Positions 1 through 3,358 of a stretch of 7,094 nt of DNA are shown in pieces. The translations under genes and the position numbers were made by a program. Every line of letters begins with the position of its first letter. Within the stretch, counting starts at the first letter, position 1. The stretch comes from an uncultured Actinomycetes bacterium (GTDB lineage Bacteria > Actinomycetota > Actinomycetes > Nanopelagicales > Nanopelagicaceae). The DNA lies in NCBI GenBank assembly GCA_903827345.1, contig CAIKID010000245.1, forward strand, positions 1-7,094. Reading direction: 5' to 3'. Under the pieces are notes generated by a model that worked only from the letters and a program-made list of their open reading frames with translations, did not search any database and was not told where the DNA came from.

Positions 1-2
1 AC

Positions 3-389
3 GGAGTTCGTAAGCAGGTTAAGCGCAATGTCTTCCCTGGTTATGTCCTCGTTCGCATGGATCTCACCGATGAGTCCTGGTCATGTATCCGAAACACCCC
101 TGGTGTTACTGGATTCGTTGGCAATGCCCATCACCCATCACCATTGAGCTTGCAAGAAGTTGAAAATATTCTTGCTCCGCGTCCAGCTAAGAAGGGCGAC
201 AAGGCCGAGATCAAAGTTGTTGACTTTGAAATTGGCGAGTCAGTCACCGTTATGGATGGCCCATTTGCGACGCTTCCTGCTTCGATCTCAGAGATCATGC
301 CAGAGCAAGCAAAACTCAAGGTGCTTGTTTCGATCTTCGGACGTGAAACACCAGTAGAGCTTTCATTCCATCAAGTACAGAAAATATAG
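3..389 (+). CDS. nusG: Transcription termination/antitermination factor NusG, 3' part (5' end outside window)
   Basis: NusG binds the clamp of RNA polymerase through its N-terminal NGN domain and contacts Rho or ribosomal protein S10 through its C-terminal KOW domain. The open frame runs from the window edge, so the ATG at 57 is an internal methionine, not the start. The 128 visible residues begin in the NGN domain, with the family motif FPGYVLVRMDL followed by RNTPGVTGFVG. A charged linker follows (RPAKKGDKAEIK), then a complete KOW domain over roughly the last 55 residues (GESVTVMDGPFATLPASI, then IFGRETPVELSF). The KOW wording is typical of actinobacterial NusG. rplK follows after 44 bases with no visible terminator, so the two are probably co-transcribed. 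Identity is secure; only the missing 5' end is unknown. Confidence 0.97.
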   Translation, partial: GVRKQVKRNVFPGYVLVRMDLTDESWSCIRNTPGVTGFVGNAHHPSPLSLQEVENILAPRPAKKGDKAEIKVVDFEIGESVTVMDGPFATLPASISEIMPEQAKLKVLVSIFGRETPVELSFHQVQKI

Positions 390-433
390 AAAAAACGTTA
401 GTCCCAGCTAATACAAAAAGGAAACCAAAAAAA

Positions 434-865
434 ATGGCACCAAAGAAGAAGGTAACTGCACTTATCAAGTTGCAGATTCAGGCAGGCGCTGCCACACCAG
501 CTCCACCAGTGGGTCCTGCCCTTGGTCAGCACGGTGTAAACATCATGGACTTCGTTAAGCAATACAACGCTGAAACTGAGTCACAAAAGGGTCAGATCAT
601 CCCAGTAGAAATCACTGTCTACGAGGATCGTTCTTTCACATTCATCACAAAGACACCTCCAGCTTCACGTTTAATCTTGAAGGCTGCTGGCGTCGAAAAG
701 GGTTCTGCTATCCCTCACAAGACCAAGGTTGCAAACATCACCAAGGCTCAAGCAGCAGAGATCGCGAAGATCAAGATGTCAGACCTCAATGCAAATGACA
801 TTGATGCTGCAACATTGATTATCGAAGGTACTGCACGTTCTATGGGAATTACGGTTTCCAACTAA
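434..865 (+). CDS. rplK: 50S ribosomal protein L11
   Basis: L11 binds the GTPase-associated region of 23S rRNA and helps elongation factors act at the base of the L7/L12 stalk. The 143-residue product has the usual family length. The N-terminal domain carries the proline-rich segment (residues about 21-36, PAPPVGPALGQHGVN) that lines the thiostrepton-binding cleft. The C-terminal RNA-binding domain ends with the signature KMSDLNANDIDAA and GTARSMGI (residues about 114-139). The ATG is preceded by AAAAGGAAA (SD core AAGGA at 418-422, 11 bases from the start). It lies between nusG and rplA, as in most bacteria. Nothing is unusual in the protein. Confidence 0.98.
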   Translation: MAPKKKVTALIKLQIQAGAATPAPPVGPALGQHGVNIMDFVKQYNAETESQKGQIIPVEITVYEDRSFTFITKTPPASRLILKAAGVEKGSAIPHKTKVANITKAQAAEIAKIKMSDLNANDIDAATLIIEGTARSMGITVSN

Positions 866-878
866 TTTAACAATAACT

Positions 879-920
879 GGGAAGTGGGAGGAGCTCGCTG
901 CTCCGCTAAACCACAACTCC
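879..920 (+). promoter_or_regulatory. Candidate L1-binding hairpin in the rplK-rplA spacer
   Basis: GTGG at 884-887 pairs with CCAC at 911-914, and GGAGC at 890-894 pairs with GCTCC at 900-904 around a five-base loop. The two stems are separated by an asymmetric internal loop: GA (888-889) on the 5' strand and GCTAAA (905-910) on the 3' strand. A further GGG (879-881) / CTC (917-919) pairing, including one G-U pair, is possible below an AA/AA loop. A two-stem fold with a short 5' GA and a longer A-rich 3' loop is the known shape of L1 sites on mRNA and 23S rRNA. The location, 20 bases before the rplA start, fits autogenous control by L1. The pairing is seen directly; the binding is inferred. 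Confidence 0.65.
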
Positions 921-940
921 AAAACAACTAGGGAGAAGAT

Positions 941-1651
941 ATGAAGCGCAGTAAGAAATATACGGAAGCGGCCGCTAAGGTCGATCTGAAGAACGTCTAT
1001 TCACCAATGGCTGCAGTCAAGCTTGCGAAGGAAACTTCGGTTACCAAGTACGACGCATCAGTTGAGGTAGCACTTGTTCTCGGCGTCGATCCAAAGAAGG
1101 CTGATCAAGCAATTCGTTCCACAGTTAACCTGCCACACGGAACCGGTAAGACGGCTCGCGTCTTGGTATTCGCTGGTGGAGAGCGCGCCGAAGAGGCACG
1201 CGCTGCTGGTGCCGACATCGTTGGTGCTGACGAATTGATCGAAGAGGTTGCAAAGGGTCGTCTTGATTACGACGCTGTTGTTTCCACACCAGAATTGATG
1301 GGTAAGGTCGGTCGCCTTGGAAAGGTTCTTGGACCTCGCGGTTTGATGCCTAACCCAAAGACCGGAACCGTAACAACGGATGTTGCTAAAGCGGTTACAG
1401 ATATCAAAGGCGGAAAGATCGAATTCCGTGTTGATAAGAACTCAAACCTCCACTTCCTAATCGGTAAGGTTTCATTTACCGCCGATCAACTCGCTGAGAA
1501 CTATGCAGCGGCGATCGAAGAGGTAGTTCGTTCCAAGCCCAGCTCATCTAAGGGACGTTTCATCAAGAAGTCAGTCATTTCGACCACGATGGGACCTGGA
1601 ATTCCAGTAGATACCTCAGTGGCTCGCGAGGGCGGACCTGCAATCCAATAA
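941..1651 (+). CDS. rplA: 50S ribosomal protein L1
   Basis: L1 forms the mobile L1 stalk next to the ribosomal E site, helps move deacylated tRNA out, and in many bacteria represses its own mRNA. The 236-residue product is the usual length. The family signature is present at residues about 121-143 (GKVGRLGKVLGPRGLMPNPK followed by TGTV). The conserved C-terminal half contains GGKIEFRVDKNSNLHFLIGK and ends near TMGPGIPVDT. The start is supported by AGGGAG at 930-935, five bases before the ATG, and by the conserved basic N-terminus (MKRSKKY). The 75-base gap from rplK contains a likely L1-binding hairpin. Downstream lies the structured rplJ leader. No abnormality was seen. Confidence 0.98.
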   Translation: MKRSKKYTEAAAKVDLKNVYSPMAAVKLAKETSVTKYDASVEVALVLGVDPKKADQAIRSTVNLPHGTGKTARVLVFAGGERAEEARAAGADIVGADELIEEVAKGRLDYDAVVSTPELMGKVGRLGKVLGPRGLMPNPKTGTVTTDVAKAVTDIKGGKIEFRVDKNSNLHFLIGKVSFTADQLAENYAAAIEEVVRSKPSSSKGRFIKKSVISTTMGPGIPVDTSVAREGGPAIQ

Positions 1652-1677
1652 AGGCTTTTAAGCCAGAAGATTTACCT

Positions 1678-1735
1678 AAAGGGTAGGCGTTGATCGAGCG
1701 GGTTTGACCCGCAGCGGATCGATGGCCTACCCTTT
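1678..1735 (+). terminator. Long hairpin after rplA (possible partial terminator or processing site)
   Basis: AAAGGGTAGGC (1678-1688) pairs perfectly with GCCTACCCTTT (1725-1735), 11 bp. Inside, GTTGATC (1689-1695) can pair with GATCGAT (1717-1723) including G-U pairs, and GCGGGT (1698-1703) pairs with ACCCGC (1707-1712) around a TTG loop. The 3' arm ends in TTT and is followed by CGCTATC, so the U-tract is poor for an intrinsic terminator. It begins 26 bases after the rplA stop and ends at the start of the L10 leader. It may be a weak terminator, an RNase cleavage or mRNA-stabilising structure, or a boundary of the rplJ transcript. The fold is clear; the role is uncertain. Confidence 0.5.
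1704..1733 (+). promoter_or_regulatory. Possible promoter for the rplJL leader transcript
   Basis: TTGACC (1704-1709) resembles a -35 box (5 of 6 bases) and TACCCT (1728-1733) is a weak -10 box, matching only the T, A and final T. They are 18 bases apart. Transcription would start near 1740, just before CACCAAAGACTGCAGGTC, the beginning of the L10 leader. The boxes lie inside the long hairpin of the read-through transcript. A separate rplJ promoter after rplA is known in E. coli, which makes one here reasonable, but the -10 match is poor. Confidence 0.3.
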
Positions 1736-1737
1736 CG

Positions 1738-1862
1738 CTATCACCAAAGACTGCAGGTCTCTGGTTGGTCCCGCAAAGGACTAGCTAGAAATAATTCTCG
1801 CAAGAGAGCCCGCATAGGTACACACGAGACCTCGTGCGCACTTATGCGCCGGGGATTTTTTT
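1738..1862 (+). promoter_or_regulatory. L10 leader: ribosomal protein L10-L12 sensing attenuator
   Basis: The leader starts with CACCAAAGACTGCAGGTC, which I recognise as the conserved beginning of actinobacterial L10 leaders. Visible helices are ACCA (1743-1746) with TGGT (1762-1765) enclosing AGAC (1748-1751) with GTCT (1757-1760); TGGTCC (1766-1771) with GGACTA (1778-1783); and TCTC (1796-1799) with GAGA (1804-1807), closed by a GCAA tetraloop. Downstream, CGCATAGGT (1811-1819) can pair with ACTTATGCG (1840-1848). This would block the terminator hairpin at 1830-1854. In E. coli and B. subtilis the L10(L12)4 complex binds such leaders to repress rplJL, by translation and by attenuation respectively. 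The T-run here favours attenuation. Confidence 0.8.
1830..1862 (+). terminator. Intrinsic terminator (attenuator) in the rplJ leader
   Basis: CCTCG (1830-1834) pairs with CGGGG (1850-1854, one G-U) and GCGC (1836-1839) with GCGC (1846-1849). T1835 is bulged and the loop is ACTTAT. The stem is followed by A and seven consecutive T (1856-1862), a textbook Rho-independent signal. It lies 61 bases before the rplJ start and within the transcript of the cluster, so it must be read through for rplJ expression. That makes it an attenuator, not an operon end. Confidence 0.8.
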
Positions 1863-1863
1863 A

Positions 1864-1905
1864 TTTCCAAAAGGAAACTTTTGAATGAAAAACCTGGCGT
1901 GGTGA
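1864..1905 (+). other. Possible leader mini-ORF (MKNLAW) with hairpin over its SD
   Basis: An ATG at 1885 opens a six-codon frame, MKNLAW, ending with TGA at 1903-1905. AAGGA at 1871-1875 lies nine bases before it, the same kind of SD as used by rplK and rplL. This SD lies in a hairpin: CAAAAG (1868-1873) pairs with CTTTTG (1878-1883) around a GAAA tetraloop, and TTTCC (1864-1868) with GGAAA (1873-1877) is an alternative. The frame stops 18 bases before the rplJ ATG, close enough for reinitiation. Six codons carry too little information to prove translation, so this may be chance. Confidence 0.25.
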
Positions 1906-1923
1906 AGAGTAGAAAGGGAGCTA

Positions 1924-2601
1924 ATGGCTCGTTCTGATAAAGAAACAGCTGTCGCTGAACTTACGGAAGATTTCCGTACGTCAAGCGCAACTGTCCTCAC
2001 TGAGTACCGCGGTCTAACCGTGGCCTCAATGAAGGAACTTCGCCGATCACTTGGTACCGATACTAAGTATTCAGTTGTGAAGAACACCTTGACCAAGATT
2101 GCTGCAAAGGCTGCTGGAGTAGATCTCTCTGATGATCTTCTCGTTGGCCCATCTGCAGTTGCCTTTATCAAGGGTGACCCAATCGATGCAGCAAAGAGTC
2201 TGAAGAACTTCCAGAAGGAGCACCCACTTCTTGTTATCAAGGGTGGCGTCTTCGAAGGTAAGGCAGTCTCTACCGCAGAGATCATGAAGCTTGCAGATCT
2301 CGAGTCCCGTGAGGTTCTCTTGTCCAAGCTTGCTGGTGCAATGAAGGGCACAATGGCCAAGGCCGCTCGTACCTTCGATGCACTTCGCATGAAGCTGGAA
2401 GAGGGCGCACCAGTCGCCGCTCCAGTTGCTGAAGCAGCCCCTGCTGTTGAAGCCATCGTTGAGACTGCTGTCGAAGCAGTTGAAACCCCCGTCATTGAAG
2501 CTGAAGCTCCAATTGTTGAGGCAGTAACTGCCGAGACAAATGTGATTGCCGAAGCAACAGAAACCCCAGTTGCTGATGCAACCGAAACTCCAGCTGAATA
2601 A
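1924..2601 (+). CDS. rplJ: 50S ribosomal protein L10 with long acidic C-terminal tail
   Basis: L10 anchors L7/L12 dimers to the 50S stalk and, with L12, acts as the repressor of its own operon. The N-terminal rRNA-binding domain is typical (MARSDKETAVAEL, then TEYRGLTVASMKELR and YSVVKNTL, residues about 1-55), followed by GPSAVAF, VIKGGVFEGK, and the C-terminal L12-binding helix (LAGAMKGTMAKAARTFDALR, residues about 136-155). The product is 225 residues, whereas most L10 proteins have about 165-180. The extra part, residues 159-225, is rich in Ala, Glu, Val, Thr and Pro, with 16 acidic and no basic residues. The ATG is preceded by AAAGGGAG (1913-1920), only three bases away. rplL follows after 14 bases. 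Confidence 0.97.
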   Translation: MARSDKETAVAELTEDFRTSSATVLTEYRGLTVASMKELRRSLGTDTKYSVVKNTLTKIAAKAAGVDLSDDLLVGPSAVAFIKGDPIDAAKSLKNFQKEHPLLVIKGGVFEGKAVSTAEIMKLADLESREVLLSKLAGAMKGTMAKAARTFDALRMKLEEGAPVAAPVAEAAPAVEAIVETAVEAVETPVIEAEAPIVEAVTAETNVIAEATETPVADATETPAE

Positions 2602-2615
2602 GAAAAGGAATAATC

Positions 2616-2993
2616 ATGGCTAAGTTGTCACAAGAAGATTTAATGTCACAGTTCAAGGAAATGTCCCTCGTCGAGCTCTCAGATTTCGTCAAGGCATTTG
2701 AATTGGAATTCGATGTAACTGCAGCAGCTCCAGTAGCAGCAGCAGGCGGCGGAGCAGTTGCAGCCGCAGCCGAGGTTCAAGATGAGTTCACCCTCGTTCT
2801 TGAGAGCGCCGGATCACAGAAGATTGCTGTCATCAAGGAAGTTCGCGGAATCAATTCAAGCCTCGGCTTGAAGGAAGCGAAGGATCTTGTAGATGCGACT
2901 CCTACCGTCCTCATCGAAAAGGGCACCAAGGAAGCAGTAGACAAGGCAAAGGCAGCCCTTGAGGCCGCTGGAGCGACTGTCACCATCAAGTAA
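2616..2993 (+). CDS. rplL: 50S ribosomal protein L7/L12
   Basis: L7/L12 dimers form the flexible stalk that recruits translation factors and stimulates their GTPase activity. The 125-residue product has the normal three-part build: an N-terminal dimerisation helix pair (residues 1-33, including EMSLVELSDFVKAFE), an Ala/Gly/Pro hinge (about 34-53, AAAPVAAAGGGAVAAAA), and the C-terminal factor-binding domain (54-125) with the conserved stretch KIAVIKEVRGINSSLGLKEA. The SD AAGGAA (2605-2610) is five bases before the ATG and nearly touches the rplJ stop. The two genes are therefore surely co-transcribed and share the attenuator upstream of rplJ. The next gene, rpoB, is separated by a long structured gap. 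Confidence 0.98.
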   Translation: MAKLSQEDLMSQFKEMSLVELSDFVKAFELEFDVTAAAPVAAAGGGAVAAAAEVQDEFTLVLESAGSQKIAVIKEVRGINSSLGLKEAKDLVDATPTVLIEKGTKEAVDKAKAALEAAGATVTIK

Positions 2994-3007
2994 ATCTGCT
3001 TAGATTC

Positions 3008-3107
3008 AAGAAAGCGGCCTCCATTTGGGTCGCCGGGGTCGGGCCCGCACGGGCCCCAAAAGATTTTCTAGCCCCCGGCTCTCCCCAAATTGGAGGCCGC
3101 TTTCTTT
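3008..3107 (+). terminator. Large hairpin after rplL, probable partial terminator / attenuator
   Basis: AAGAAAGCGGCCTCCA (3008-3023) pairs perfectly with 3091-3106, 16 bp. It continues with TTTGGG (3024-3029) and CCCAAA (3084-3089) after a bulged T3090. GCCGGGG (3032-3038) pairs with CCCCGGC (3073-3079). An apical GGGCCC (3041-3046) pairs with GGGCCC (3051-3056) around GCAC. The 3' arm ends in TTTCTTT, an interrupted U-tract. It starts 14 bases after the rplL stop. This fits a leaky terminator separating the abundant ribosomal mRNA from rpoBC, or an RNase III-type processing stem. The fold is strong; which function applies is unknown. Confidence 0.65.
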
Positions 3108-3189
3108 GCCCGAGCGCGCTGCTGGAGATAGGCGGCCGAATGGAGTCGCTTTTTGCCTGACCCGGGGGATTTTCACGAAACTAGGGGAG

Positions 3190-3212
3190 AACCGAGGGGC
3201 TGCCCCGAGGTT
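3190..3212 (+). other. Hairpin with tandem G-A mismatches
   Basis: AACC (3190-3193) pairs with GGTT (3209-3212) and GGGG (3196-3199) pairs with CCCC (3203-3206) around a CTG loop. Between the stems lie GA on both strands (3194-3195 and 3207-3208), able to form two sheared G-A pairs. Such tandem pairs are common in structured RNAs and protein sites. The hairpin lies upstream of the candidate rpoB promoters, so it would be present only in read-through transcripts from rplL. Confidence 0.4.
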
Positions 3213-3275
3213 GCCGCTTATAGCATGGATTGGACAACTGTGGGAGGGGTTGGGTACCCTGACCCTTCGCAAATC

Positions 3276-3303
3276 TTCACAATCTTAGGGTTAGGCATAT
3301 AGC
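3276..3303 (+). promoter_or_regulatory. Candidate rpoB promoter A
   Basis: TTCACA (3276-3281) differs by one base from TTGACA, and TATAGC (3298-3303) matches four of six -10 positions, with a 16-base spacer. The start would be near 3310, giving a leader of about 45 nt. rpoB has its own promoter in several actinobacteria, so one is expected in this gap, but the exact choice is a guess from two short boxes. Confidence 0.3.
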
Positions 3304-3314
3304 GGCCGTAACCT
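3285..3314 (+). promoter_or_regulatory. Candidate rpoB promoter B
   Basis: TAACCT (3309-3314) lies in TAACCTTTCGATA, which resembles the TACCCTTTCGCTA at the candidate rplJ promoter (11 of 13 bases). TTAGGG (3285-3290), 18 bases upstream, is a poor -35. Its only support is the similarity of the two sites and the equal spacing. It overlaps promoter A and only one of them is likely to be real. Confidence 0.2.
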
Positions 3315-3346
3315 TTCGATAGACCTGCACGCATTCCCACGCATCT

Positions 3347-3358
3347 GGAGGAACATTG
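3347..3358 (+). promoter_or_regulatory. rpoB ribosome binding site and TTG start
   Basis: GGAGGA at 3347-3352, the strongest SD in the window, lies three bases before TTG at 3356-3358. The first in-frame ATG is codon 82, after the conserved N-terminal region of RpoB, and has no comparable SD. This decides for the TTG. A TTG start for rpoB also occurs in other actinobacteria. Confidence 0.85.

Larger units (their letters stand above)
2994..3355 (+). other. 362-base GC-rich structured spacer between rplL and rpoB
   Basis: No credible gene is present. The segment is clearly richer in G and C than the flanking genes, especially 3011-3060 and 3160-3210, where runs such as GGGCCC, CCGGGG and GGGGCTGCCCC dominate. 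It holds a hairpin of about 100 nt (3008-3106), a second copy of that hairpin's 3' arm (3141-3157), a compact hairpin (3190-3212), candidate promoters (3276-3314) and the rpoB SD (3347-3352). GCGGCC occurs at 3014, 3132 and 3302 and inverted inside the hairpin. In E. coli the equivalent gap holds an attenuator and an RNase III site that set the stalk-protein to polymerase ratio. A similar role here is an inference. Confidence 0.75.

Noticed and set aside
57..389. A 110-residue gene starting at ATG 57
   Set aside because: The frame is open to the window edge and the upstream codons read as conserved NusG sequence (FPGYVLVR), so the ATG is internal.
390..433. Promoter or terminator between nusG and rplK
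   Set aside because: The 44 bases show only an A-rich SD region and a trivial four-base TTAG/CTAA pairing; no promoter boxes or stable hairpin are visible.
1652..1664. Small palindrome GGCTTTTAAGCC after rplA
   Set aside because: Five pairs with a two-base loop and no T-run is too weak to call a terminator.
1842..2495. Minus-strand open frame of 217 codons opposite rplJ
   Set aside because: It is Ser/Ala/Thr-rich, lies antisense to a clear L10 gene and across the attenuator, and resembles no known protein.
3008..3106. Inverted repeat as the ends of a small insertion element
   Set aside because: The arms are only about 70 bases apart inside, there is no target duplication or transposase, and the shape fits an RNA hairpin better.
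3006..3288. Overlapping open frames on both strands in the rplL-rpoB gap (87 and 88 codons)
   Set aside because: They arise because the GC-rich hairpin has few stop codons. They lack a convincing SD, are rich in Arg, Pro and Gly, and overlap the inverted repeat.
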